Positions 9,931 to 22,000 of a DNA stretch of 64,000 nt are shown here, piece by piece. The position numbers were made by a program, and so were the translations under genes. The stretch is from Ophiosphaerella korrae (lineage: Eukaryota; Ascomycota; Dothideomycetes; Pleosporales; Phaeosphaeriaceae). Numbering within the stretch: the first letter of the stretch is position 1; each line of letters opens with the position of its first letter. The stretch is from assembly GCA_028456385.1 (NCBI GenBank), contig JALNQF010000096.1, forward strand, positions 106,349 through 170,348, given 5' to 3'. The notes beneath the pieces were generated by a model, which was not told the DNA's origin, did no database searches, and saw only the letters and a program-made list of their open reading frames with translations.

Positions 9931-12469
9931 TAACTCTAAACTACTTTCTTTATTAGTTAGTATTTTTAAAATCTCTAAAGTAAGTACTATACTCTAATAA
10001 ATGTTAGGATTCTAATTACTTAACTACTTAAAAGTAGATCTAGTCTAACTTAGTAGTAAAATTTAGCCTCTTAAAAGAAATTATATTTAAGAAGCTAGAA
10101 GTAATAGCTAAAGATACTATTATTATTATTTAAACTCTTTAGGAGTATACTACTAAATTAAGAATTAATATAAAAATATAGATTATATTTTACACTTAGG
10201 GTAGTAAATAGTATTAGCTTTCTATCTTTTTTAAACTTAAATAACTCCGCGAATACTAGTCTAAATTAAATAGTTTATAGCCTATAAGAAAGCTAGAAGT
10301 TACTTTAATAACTTTTATATAGAAAGATTTCTTATAGCTCTTTTAGTTCTAAAGATATTTACTAAAAATAGTTTAGGTTAGAGTTAAGTTACCTCTTAGT
10401 AATATTTTAGCCTTTTATAGCTAATAACTCTAGATCTATAAAAGCTATAGGAAAACTTTATATTAGAAATAGTTTTAGTTACCTTAGTAGTTAAATTTAA
10501 GCTACCTTTTATCTTGTATAGCCTAGGATTACTAGAGTTATAGCTATTACAAGATAAAATTATAAAGTAACTTAACTTTAACCTATTTACTATACTATTT
10601 ACGCTAATATTTTCTTCTTAGTAATAAGTAGCTTCTAGCTTAGTACTCTTAAAAAGATTTACTATAGAGATATTCTACTCTTTATAATATAAGATCTAGT
10701 AAATACTAAGAAGCTAAAGTATATATTAACTATTATATTCTTAAGAAATAAGCTTAAGAATTTACTATATATTAAAAGTAAATAGTAAGTTTGTTATATT
10801 ATAGCTCTACTCTACTACGCTAAATAAACCTAAAAAGGTAACTAAGTATTTAATAATATTAAATATAGGAGTAAAATAGTATATATTACTTAAGAGCCTT
10901 TACTTTTATCTTATACTTTACGTAGCTATAGCCTACTATAGCCTACTATAGCCTATAGCGTAATAAAGTTAAAATATTCTATTTAAGAATAAAGCTTACT
11001 TAATTTAGTTTAGTTTTAAGTTTTCTATTTTCTTTATACTATTTCCTCTTATTATACTAGTATATAGAGAATAGTAACTTAGCTTAGCTTATAACTATAC
11101 TATATAACTAGTAAGTTACTCTATAAACGTTTTAACTCTTTAATTTACTAGCTATTCTATTTTATTTATCTTATTATTCTTAAAAATTAAGTAGTATCTA
11201 ATTAATAACTTTTTCTTTTTTAGTTATCTTTTACTCTTTTTATATACTTTTTATCTTAGCTTCTTACTAGTATAGAAAGGTACTTCTATTATACTAGTAT
11301 AAACTTCTTTTATTTTAAGAGCTAATCTCTATTAAGCTTATAAGCTAACTATAAAAAATTTATAATTTAAACTTTTCTTTAAATACTTATTTATCTTCTT
11401 CTTTAATATATTTATTATAGAAGTACTTACTCTTTTAAGTAAGTTACTAAGAAAATATAAACTTATACTACTTATAAGTTATAGAAAGCTCTTTATAAGA
11501 AAGTAAAGAGTCTTTATTAAGCTTTAATAATCTTTTTATTAAAGTAACTTATACTAAAGAGAGTAAATACCTTAGTAAAGCTATAACTATATACTATATA
11601 CTAAAAGAGTTTAAAGTACTTACTAAGTTACTTTTATATATAAAAATAGACTAAAACTTATTTACTTTTATAATAGTATACTCTTTATTAGTAAAAGATA
11701 TTTTATAATAGTAATACTTTATAGTAGTTTTATACTTAATTTCTCTATTATAATACTACTACTTCTTATTATTACTTTATAAGTATATTTTTTAAGTAAA
11801 AAAGTATAATTAGTTAAGTAAACTATAATCTAAGTTAAAAGTAAAGGTATATACGTCTACTTACTTTATTATTTAAAAATAATTCTTAACTATAGTAATA
11901 TTATTATAGTAAGACTTTTAGATCTAAACTTTAATATTACTCTTAGTCTTTAACTTATTAAAGTTCTTATATAACTATATATAACTTTTAGTAAATTTTA
12001 CTAATTTTAATAATAAATAGATTAAGTAATAAAAGAAGAGAACTTAGAGTTTATATCTACTAAGAAAGGCTACTTAATACTATTATACTTATTTAAGTAA
12101 CTTAATAGTAAGTAAGAAAATACTATTAAGTTCTAGTATATAGTAGTAATTTTATTATAACTACTTATTTTATATATCTCTATTATTTATATATTTTCTT
12201 AGACTTTTATATACTATAGAAGTATTATATAATATTACTAAGTTACTAAACTAGTAAACTTATAAAAAAGTAGTAAATAAAATACTTAGATTTACTTATA
12301 CTTATAAAGCTACTTAGCTTACTTTACTTTTAGAAATTACTACTAGTATAACTTTAGCTAATTTATATAGTCTCTTTACGCCTTAATATAGCTTATAGAG
12401 TTAGTAATATTATTTTCTTTTTTCTAAGTATAATATTTAGTATAGATATTAGTAAAACCTAAAGTAACT
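9931..12469. other. Interior of the long-TIR element, heavily RIP-mutated, no recognisable gene
   Basis: No ATG-started frame of use in either strand and TAG/TAA throughout. Stop-ridden minus-strand readings at 11.1-12.1 kb keep some Lys/Tyr-rich protein-like character, but I could not assign a family. Confidence 0.4.
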
Positions 12470-13283
12470 TAATATAAGTAGTAAGTAAGTTACGTACTTT
12501 ACTAGCTCTATATACCTATTTAAGTATATAACTTAATAATATAGTAGAGTAGTATAAATATATTAATATATTAAATTAAGTAGTATCTACTACATTATTT
12601 TATATATATATAAGTTATTCTTAGTCTTTCTATACTTTTTATAGTGCGTATAAGCTTAGTAACTTAAGCTTTATCTTTTACTATCTTAATAATATTTATT
12701 AACTTGATACTATATAGCCTCTTTTTTAGTAAGTATATTTTCTCTTTATCTCTTTATTAAGACTCTTTACTTTTAAATCTACTTCTTTTTTTATAATTTA
12801 TACTTACTAGCTACTTTATTAGCTCTCTTAAGACTAGAAATCTAATTATATATTAACTTAGCTTCTAGTATTATTTTATAAGCTCTTTTTTTAAGTTAAT
12901 TAATTACGCTAATAATTAATACTAGTATTAAGCTCTTATACTAATATATATACTTATATATATTACTTAGTATATAAGCTACCTAGAAAGCTTTTAGTAG
13001 AGCTAAAGTAGCTAGAGTAAGTATATATAGCTTAAACTAGCTAGTTATAGTAGTTAAGTCTTTATATAAAGCTTACTACCTATTAGATAAATAATTAAAA
13101 TATATTATAAGACTATCTAAATACTTAATAAAGTTAGCTAGCTACTTCTATCTAACTAGTAGTATATTATAGATAGCTAGTAGCTTATTAGCTATCTTAT
13201 ATATAGTAGTTAGAGTTAGAGTAAAACTATAAGAATCTAAGTTAGAGATATACTTAACTATTACTTCTTCTTTTATCTAAGTA
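12470..13283 (-). mobile_element. pogo/Fot1-like copy 1, truncated and RIP-mutated
   Basis: Its left part (from about 12475) matches copy 2 from 14220 on, sharing the string around CTATATACCTATTTAAG. Reading the minus strand at 13283-13200 gives EEVIVKY followed by NLDSYSFTLT, the start of the CENP-B-type helix-turn-helix also seen in copies 2 and 3. The 3' quarter with the right TIR is missing: the match stops at the mutated arm of the long-TIR element. Confidence 0.6.
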
Positions 13284-13851
13284 AGTATTAGATAAGTTAT
13301 ATAATTAGATACGTAATTAGATACGTAATAGTATATATATAGAGAGGCGTAATAGATTCTAAGTATACCTAGAATCTATTAATTAGCTTACTTAAGCTAG
13401 TATAGTAATCTAATTAGCTTAGTATATAAGTATAATAATTACTAAGCTACTAGCCTTATAATAACTAAAAATATTATAGCTTTAACTTTTATAAATAAAG
13501 GAATTAAATAAAAGATCTTATATATAAAGAGATAAACTATGTTAGTATAACTAATATAATAAAGAAACTAGTACCTTAATAGAAAAAGTATTAAGAATCT
13601 AGCTTACTACTATCTTAAAAGACCTAGCTAAGACTACTATATTATAGATATATAGATAGAGCGTAAATCTAGAGATAGAAAGATAGAATAATTAATCTAC
13701 TTAGTTTATACCTAGTACTTTTAATTTATAAGTAACTAACTAAAAAAAGGCTTTTCTAAAAGCTTTAGTATCTTTTTCTAGTAAGGCTTTTATATAGCTA
13801 TTATAAAAAAGCCTTTTTATTAAACTACTATAACTATTTTTAAATCTAATA
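13284..13851 (-). repeat. Right long TIR arm, heavily RIP-mutated
   Basis: Its reverse complement follows the left arm with transition-type differences. For example, 13686-13705 read backwards gives ACTAAGTAGATTAATTATTC against ACTGAGTGGATTGATCCTG at 9616-9634. It is about 100 bp longer than the left arm because of small indels. Confidence 0.65.
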
Positions 13852-14199
13852 ATTAAGGGTCTTACTACTTTAACTAAGTTAAGTAAACTAGTACTTACTT
13901 AAACCTAACTACTATAGCTTAAGTATTAACTTAAGTATTAAGCTAAGTATTAAGCTAAGTACTATACTAAGTATTTATAAAAAGTACTAATCTTTTACTT
14001 TTTAGTAGTACTATATACACTTATAAAAAGTACTATTCTCTTACTCTTTAATAAGTACTACAAGTATTATTAAAAAGTATAAATCTCTTACTTTCTAGTA
14101 GCTTTCTAGAAACTTTTAATTAAGTTAAGTATTAAGCTAAGTATTATACTTAGCTTTAACTAAAGCGTACTCTAAAAAAGTAATAATTTTTTACTTTTT
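13852..14199. other. AT-rich spacer with short direct repeats
   Basis: Units of AAGTATTAAGCT type repeat at 13926-13975 and 14120-14150, and TATAAAAAGTACTA-type units recur three times. It may be the 5' end (LTR) of the copia relic that resumes after the pogo copy; this is not proven. Confidence 0.35.
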
Positions 14200-14201
14200 T
14201 A

Positions 14202-16061
14202 ACGTAGTTTATAAGTAAGTTATACTTATAAGTAAGTTATATACTCTACTAACTCTATATACCTATTTAAGTATATAAATTAATAATATAGTAAGGTAGT
14301 ATAAGTATATTAATATATTAAATTAAGTAGTATCTACTATATTATTTTTATATATATATAAGTTATACCTAGTTTTATTATACTTCTTATAGCATACGTA
14401 AGCCTAGTAACTTAATCTTAAATACTACTTACTCTTACACTATTTATAATTAATCTAGTAATTAGCTTCTAGTTAAGTAATTATATCCTCTCTTTATTTT
14501 TTATTAAGACTCTTTTTTTTTTTTAAATCTACTTTTTTTTTTATAATTTATACTTACTAGCTACTTTATTAGCTTTCTTAAAACTAAAAACCTAATTATA
14601 TATTAACTTAGCTTCTAGTATTATTATATAAGCTTTCTTTTTAAGTTAATTAATTATATTAATAATTAATACTAGTAATATATACTTATACTAGTATATA
14701 CGCTTATATATAAGTATTAACTAAGCCTCTAGTTTATATATATTACTTAGTATATAAGCTACCTAGAGAGCTTTTAGTAGAGCTAAAGTAGCTAGAGTAA
14801 GTATATAGAACTAGATATTAAGTCTTAAGATAACTACTTTTAGCTAAAGTAAAATAAAACTAATAGCTTAAAAAGCTAAGTAAATATTTACTCTTATAAA
14901 GGCTTAGTTAAAAGCTATATAGAAAGCTAGTAAGTATTTAAGTTTAGTAATATAATTAATATAGTTCTAGATTAAGCTCTTAACTTAATAGTTATACGCT
15001 TTCTTTAATAAAGAGAAGTAGCTAATATTAAGAAGCTAAAGTAAGTAAGATAAGTAAGCTAGTATATAGAGTATATAGATATTATTTTCTTTATAGATTT
15101 TATTAAACTTAAAAGAGTAGTAGCTCTTATAACTATTAAGTATAAGTAGCTAATATGTACTAACTACTTAGTTTTTTATATACTTATTAAAGTACTTAAG
15201 CTAGTTAATAGCTAGCTTATCTATTATCTAGCTATTATTACTAATTCTAATAGCTTAGTCTTATAAGATATAGTCTTCTTTATACTAAGTAGAGAGGTAG
15301 TACTTAGTAGTAAAAATAAAGAATAGTAAAACTACTTAGCTAGTAGTATTAATTATAGTAATTACTATTACCTACTTATAATTACTAGGCTAGATAGCCT
15401 TTAGCTTACCTCTCTTCTCTAACTCTATTATAGTAAGCTAGGTTATAATTTTACTTATTATAATACTAGCTTTATTAAAGTAATAAATATCTATATTAAC
15501 TATTTTATATATAGCTTTTATATACTATACTTACTTAAACTAACTACTTATAGTAGCTAAGTCTTTATATAAAGCTTACTACTTATTATATAAGTAATTA
15601 AAGTATATTATAAGACTATCTATATTCTTAATAAAGTTATACGCCTAGTAGATACTAATAGAGCTACTTCTACGCTAAGAAAGTAGCTTATTAGCTATTT
15701 TATATATAGTAGCTAGAGTTAGAGTAAAACTATAAGAATCTAAGTTAAGAATATAATTAACTATTACCTCTTCTTCTAGTTAGCTAAACTTCTTTAAGTT
15801 AAGCTAGTAATTACGTTAAGCGCGTTATCTAGCGCGTTAATTATATAATATTAATTTAAGAACATTAAAAGTAGTAGTAGCTAGCTTACTACCTTAAATT
15901 TAGCTAGAATTAATAGATAAGATAGTAAGCTAGATATCTACTTTATTTAAAAGTAATTAACGTATAGCGCGTAGAGCTATTATATAATAAGATAAAATAG
16001 GTATATAGAGTTAGTAAAGTATATTACTTACTTATAAGTATAACTTACTTATAAACTACGT
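14202..16061 (-). mobile_element. pogo/Fot1-like DNA transposon copy 2, full length, RIP-killed
   Basis: It is 1,860 bp, the size of Fot1-type elements, flanked by TA at 14200-14201 and 16062-16063. About 65-bp TIRs start ACGTAGTTTATAAGTAAG and contain the ATAAGTAAGTT string twice. Stop-ridden minus-strand reading gives a CENP-B/Psq-type DNA-binding part (about 15770-15600: EEEVIVNY, NLDSYSFTLT, IYKIAN) and further on a DDE_1 core (about 15180-15010) that includes ENNIYILYILAYLSYLL followed by a PLD-like LNIS. This is the Tc1/mariner superfamily, cut-and-paste, TA target. Every frame is broken. Confidence 0.75.
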
Positions 16062-16063
16062 TA

Positions 16064-18780
16064 TAATTTAAAGTTAAATAAGATAGCTAGTATAACTTAA
16101 TATAATCTAACTATAATATTAAAGGCTAATATAGACTATACTATATAGATAATTTAATTATAATCTAAATATGTAGTATATAATATTTAGGATAAAATTA
16201 ACCTAAAATCTTCTACTTAGCTAATTTAGTAACTAGAACTAATTAGAGCTCTAGTAATAGCTAACTATACTCTAGTATTAAGTATTAAAACTCTTACGTA
16301 GTAGCTTAAATTCTTAGCTACTAGTTATAAAGCTTTTAAAGAAGACTTTAAATACTATAAAATATTAGCTAAGTAATACTATAGTAACTAATATAAGTAT
16401 AAAAAAAAGTAGTTAAGCTTTTAGTATATTATAACGTTTATCTAATCGTTAGTCTTACTATATCTACTACGTACGTACTACTTACTAGACTAATCTCTAC
16501 GTTAGTAGCTATTAAACCTAAAGTAAACTATTAGTATAGAAAAGTATATTAAGTAAAAGTATATATATAATAGATATCTTAAATTACTTAAGCTTATAAG
16601 AAGCCTAATAAATTAAAATATATAGATAGCTAAGTATAACTATACTACTACTAAGGCTAAAATATATTAAGTAGTAAAGTTATTATAAATTAACGTAATT
16701 ACTTAAGACGTTTTAGTAGCTATTATATACGTAGTATTAATTTAGTTAATAACCTTTTAAGATAATAGAAGGCTATTACTTAGTATAAACTAGAGAGAGA
16801 TAATAAAACAATACTATAAGTATATAATAGTATACTATCTCCTAAATATAAAGAGGCGTAAAGCTACTTTTATAGTAGATAATACTTTACTTTATACTAC
16901 TAGTAGTAATATTACTTAGAATAAAACTAAAGATACTTCTCTTATAAATAGTATACTATATAATAAATAGAGTAAACGTTATAATTAATATATATATAGT
17001 AGTAATACTAACGTTAACTAAATAAAAAGTTAAAAAGCTATAAGTAAATAATACTTAGCTTATAAAAGACTTTATAAACTTAGTAATTACTACTATATTA
17101 ATCTTAAAAATATACTAAAATAGTAGTATCTAAGTAAGACTCTAAAAGAGCTTATTAATTATAAGCGAAAGTATAATATAATATTATAAAGACTAATAAG
17201 AAGATAGTTAAAGCTTTAGATAAAGCCTTATATAAAGCTACGTACTAAGTTACTTTAGATTACTAAAATCTATAAAGAGAATTAACTAGAAAGCTTGTAA
17301 ATATTAAATATTAAAAGTACTCTTATTACTAAAACTGTAATAAATACTTATAATATTTACTCTTTCTAGAATTCCTTTATCTTAGACTCTAGTTTAACTT
17401 ACTATATTATAAATAACCTAACTTGTATATATAACTATTACCTACTAATACTAAATAATTATATCTAAGTAAGTAAGTAAAAGATATAAGTAAAAAGATA
17501 TAGATCTCTTACTTTTATACTAAAAAACTAGTTAATAGAAAGTAAACTAGTTTTATATAATATAGCTATATACCTAGATATTATTTATAACTTAGTCTTT
17601 TTCTAACTACTTTAGTAGAGAGGAATATAGTAAAATACTTAATCTAAACTAATAACTCTAAATAAGCCTAATAGGTAAATAATTAGTAACTTTACTAAGA
17701 TCTATAGCTAATAAGTACTTAAGTATTATTTACTATATAATCTAATATATAAAGTAGTATACTATACCTATAAACTTTAGACTACTAAAGTACTAGTACT
17801 ATTATAGTATAAAAGACTTAGCTATCTAAGACTAGCTATAATTAAATACTTTATCTAGTAAGCTTAAGAAGTATATATAAAAAAAGTATCTATAGTCTAG
17901 TATAATATATATAGTAAAGCTAAAATAAAGTAGTAAATTAGCTATATACTAAGAATTAGTTATAAAAAACAAAAAAAAAAAAAATCTCTATTAACTTCTA
18001 TTTATATAAAGTATAAAGTATTACTAAAGAAAAAAGCTAAATACTTATTACTAATAAGTACTTAAAGTTATAGTAAGACTTCTATTTTACTAATAACTAG
18101 CTAGCTAAATTAATTATTAAAGTACTATTAAACTTAATCCTCTTTATAAAGAATTAGTATAGTATTATAGTTAAGATAATTAAAGCTAATAATAAGATTA
18201 TAATAGTAAAACTAATAGTCTAGTACTAGCTAAACTTATAAAGTATTACTATTAAACATTTAGCTCTAGATACTTAAGTATAGAATAGAAAAGCTAAGCG
18301 CGCTAGAAGAATTAATAAAGAGAAAGTATATACTATATAACTTAATATAAATTTACTATAATAACTTTAGCTAGAAATTATATAGGCTAGAGTTTAATTT
18401 TATAATTGTACTCTAAGTTACTTAAATAACTAGAAAATACTCTATAAAAATTACTAAGAACTAAAAAATTATAGTATTAATAAGAAAGCTAAGCTTAGCT
18501 TACTTAAAAGTATTTAGTTATAATACTTTTATAATAACTAATAATATATATTATAGTAAATTAAGATTATAAGTACTTAATCTAAAAGCTTAGATTAGTT
18601 ACTTTATAAGATACTAGTTATTAAATATCTACTAGATCTAGGTACTATCTATAGCTAAGATAATAAGTATATAGAATATAATCTTTAATAAGTAAATAAT
18701 CTATAATAGTAAAATATAAAATCTAATTAATAACTTTATATATTAAATACTAGAAAAGATTACTACTTATATTATAGTAA
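16064..18780 (+). pseudogene. Ty1/copia retrotransposon relic (gag, protease, integrase), RIP-mutated
   Basis: With stops ignored, 17377-17440 reads FILDSSLTYYIINNL, a copia aspartic protease start (usual form ILDSGATxH), and about 17555-17650 reads LYNIAIYLDIIYNLV like the following VPxxxxNLVS segment. At 17822-17945 a GAG-pre-integrase reading follows (YLRLAIIKYFI, VYIKKVS). About 18490-18700 resembles the copia region with a conserved F-G-C-x-A and a downstream IYxIxVPS-type motif. No reverse transcriptase follows: the relic is cut at about 18780. The 5' end was probably split by pogo copy 2. Confidence 0.6.
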
Positions 18781-19037
18781 AGTATTATAAAGAAAGGAAT
18801 AGTAAAAGAGAGGTAGGTAGTTACTAGGGAAATACAAGTACTAAGAGCTTTATAAGGAGGCAAACTATTAAGAAAGAGAGGTATAGGAGGTCTAATAGGC
18901 CTTTAGGTCGTTAGATACAATCTATAGGAGTGCGAATAATATTTAGAGTTAGTTTAGCTAATAGAGTTTAAGTTCCCTAAAACTAATAAGCCCTTAGGCC
19001 CTAGATCTATATTAGGCACATAACCCTATAATAATAT
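18781..19037. other. Small less-mutated patch
   Basis: CA, TG and GG/CC runs are more frequent here than in the neighbours (for example around 18880-18990). No gene or repeat partner in the window. It could be a fragment of lower copy number. Confidence 0.35.
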
Positions 19038-19039
19038 TA

Positions 19040-20128
19040 ACGTAGTTTATAAGTAAGTTGTATATATAAGTAAGTTACGTACCTAACTAACTTTATATAC
19101 CTATCTTATCTTATTATATAATAGCTCTATACTATACACGTTAATTACCTTTTAATAAAGTAGATATCTAGATTATAATCTTATTTATTAAATAAAGTTA
19201 AATTATAAATAATTAAAAAGTAGCTAAAGTCTATAATATTATTAAATTAATACTATATAACTAACGCGCTAGTAAAACTACTTAGTACAATTACTAGCCT
19301 AACTTAAAGAAACTTAGCTAGCTAGAAGAAGAGGTAATAGTTAAGTATATTCTTAATCTATATTCTTATAGTTTTACTCTAACTCTAGCTACTATATATA
19401 AAATAGCTAATTAGCTACTAGCTATCTATAATACGCTACTAGTTAGGTAAAAGTAACTAACTAACTTTATTAAGTATATAGATAGTTTTATAATATATTT
19501 TAATTATTTATATAATAGGTAGTAAGCTTTATATAAATACCTAGCTACTATAAGTAGTTAGTTTAAGCTAGTAGAGCGTATAAGAGCTATATACGCCTAC
19601 TTTAGTTTTACTAGAAACTCTCTAAGTAGCTTATATACTAGTATAAGAGCTTATTACTAGTATTAATTATTAATATAATTAATTAACTTAAAAAGAGAGC
19701 TTATATAATAATACTAGAAGCTAAGTTAATATATAATTAGATTTTTAGTTTTAAAAGAGCTAATAAAGTAGCTAGTAAGTATAAATTATAAAAAAAGAAG
19801 TAGATTTAGAAAAAAGAAGTCTTAATAGAAAGATAGGGAGAGGATATAATTATTTAACTAGAGGCTAATTACTAGATTAATTATAAATAATAGAAGAGTA
19901 AGTAGTATTTAAGCTTAAGTTACTAGGCTTATATATACTATAAGAAGTATAAAGAAACTAAGTATAACTTATATATATATATAAAAGATAGAAAAGCTAC
20001 TACTTAATTTATTATATAAATATATAGTCTTTACTCTACTATATTATTAAGTTATATACTTAAAAAAGTATATAAAGTTAGTTAGGTATATAACTTACTT
20101 ATATATATAACCTACTTACTAACTATAT
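19040..20128 (+). mobile_element. pogo/Fot1-like copy 3, internally deleted derivative
   Basis: It is 1,089 bp with TA at 19038-19039 and 20129-20130 and TIRs that match copy 2. Plus-strand reading at 19337-19600 gives EEEVIVKYILNL, SYSFTLTLATIYKIAN and a second helix set, the CENP-B-type DNA-binding region. The C-terminal basic part follows directly (19690-19960). The roughly 0.8 kb with the DDE catalytic core present in copy 2 is absent, so this is a non-autonomous deletion derivative that was later mutated. Confidence 0.7.
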
Positions 20129-20130
20129 TA

Positions 20131-22000
20131 AAATAATTAAACTCTTAGTAATAGTATATAAACTAGAAATTAAGTCTTTTTATAAAAATAATACTAAGTT
20201 AGATATATTTATAAATAATAATAATTTACTTAGCTACTACTATTTAACTCTTTTACTATCTCTACTACTAGTAGTACTACTAGCTTAGTTAATAGCTAGA
20301 AATTAACTAGAATTAATACTAAATAAGTATAAAGTAGACTTTATATAAGATAACTTAATAAAGTAGTTTTAATAATTAATTAAAGAAAGTAAATAGTAGA
20401 TAATGCTATCTAAGTACTAGGTATATTTACCTAGTAGCTTACTAAGCGCTAACTAAAAGTAAAAAGTAGTTAAATATTAGTAAGTTATAAACTTACTAAT
20501 TTTAGTATAAGATATAAAATTTAAAGATAACTTCTTTATAAATTTTTTTTCTTTTAAAAAGTAAATTCTTAGAGCTTAAAAAGAGCTTTAATTAACTATT
20601 AATACTTAATAGGTAGTAGTAGTAGTTATAGTTTAAGAAGTTAATAATACGTAAGGATTTTAGCGTTAAGACTAGTACTAAGTAAGTATAGTACTAAGGT
20701 TTTTACTAATTTTAGTATAAAATTAAGATCTATATAACTTATATATATAAAATATATTAACTATAATTTTTTTTACTACTTCTACTTTATACTAATAAAA
20801 TTAAACTTAAAAGTATTTATATATAGTATAAGAGAAAGTAAAGTTAATACTACTAAGTAACTTAATAGTACTAGATCTTTATATAAGTACTTACTATAGA
20901 TATAAGCTTTATAAGAAGTAAGTTTATTAATATAAGAGACTTAATAAGCTTAATATTTATAAGTATTAAAGAGTAAGTAGTATAAAGTAGCTTTAGCTAA
21001 GAATTTAGTAGCTAGTTATAAATTCTATAATAGTAAACTAGACTTATATATAACTAGTAATAAGAGAGTATAGTAGTTATAGCTATAGTAGTAGAAGTAA
21101 GCTTTAACCTAAAAAGAGTTTTATACTTACTAGCTAAAGAAATCTACTTTTACTATTTTTATACTATAATTTAGCTTTAGCTAGTAGTAAAGTTTTTTTA
21201 ATTATACTTTAGAGAGGCTTATTTATACTTACTAACAAGCTAAAGTACTTTAGTAAGTTATATTTTTATTAAAGTTCTATTTTAAGTATATATAGAGTTA
21301 GTAGTTTAAGCTTTTCTAAGTAGTTCTAGTAAAAGTTAATAGTAGTAATTATACTTTAAAGAGGCTTTTTTATACCTATTAATAAGCTAAAGTACTTTAT
21401 TAAGTTACGTCTTTATTAAAGCTTTATATTTTATAAATTCTTCTACTAGCTTTTATATAAGTATATTATATCTAGTCTAGTAGACTAAGTAGTACTACTT
21501 TATATATTTTTTATACTCTTTATAGTAAATATTTAAAATAGCTTTAACTAAGTATTCTTTAAATATACTACTAGTTTTTTTATTAGTAATAATAATAGAG
21601 ATTAGCTATAGTAAGTTATAATCTAGTAAAAGCTTTTAATTTTTAGAGTATAATAGTTTTAGAAAGAAGACTAAGAAGATACTCTTACTTAGTATTTCTT
21701 AGAGTCGTACTAGCTTATATACTCTACTATTATAGATAACTCTCTTAATAAATTATAAGCTTACTTATTATTACGCTAATTTTAAAGTTAAGTAAGTAGT
21801 TTTCTAATTAGCTATACTAATATAAGCTTAGTTACTAACTTTATATACTAGTCTACTTTAGTAAAAAGTATTAGCTTAAGCTACTTACTCTTATTATACC
21901 TAAAGTATTTTTTTTTAAAGTAGGCTACTAAGTTACTATAAGTATTAAGTAGCTTATCTACTTATATATATTAGTTATATTAAGCTAGGTTTAGTTAAGT
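20131..22000. other. AT-rich mutated DNA with a local direct duplication
   Basis: An 85-bp segment is repeated at 21201-21286 and 21348-21433 (147-bp period; both start ATTATACTTTA). The rest is stop-filled. The right part is probably the 3' portion of the minus-strand gypsy relic; the left may be copia remains. I recognise no gene. Confidence 0.4.

Larger units (their letters stand above)
9469..13851. mobile_element. Candidate DNA transposon with about 450-bp terminal inverted repeats
   Basis: The two ends are inverted copies: 9469-9930 and the reverse complement of about 13284-13851 align along most of their length, with G/C in the left arm replaced by A/T in the right. Between them lies about 2.5 kb of mutated DNA and a pogo-like copy. 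TIRs this long suggest a Mutator-like element, but I found no transposase motif I would stand behind and no matching flanking duplication. The left arm could instead belong to a separate, later insertion. Confidence 0.5.

Noticed and set aside
9931..12469. Assignment of the long-TIR element interior to a Mutator-like transposase
   Set aside because: Only TIR length supports it; stop-ridden readings gave no motif I could defend and the 9-bp flanks do not match.
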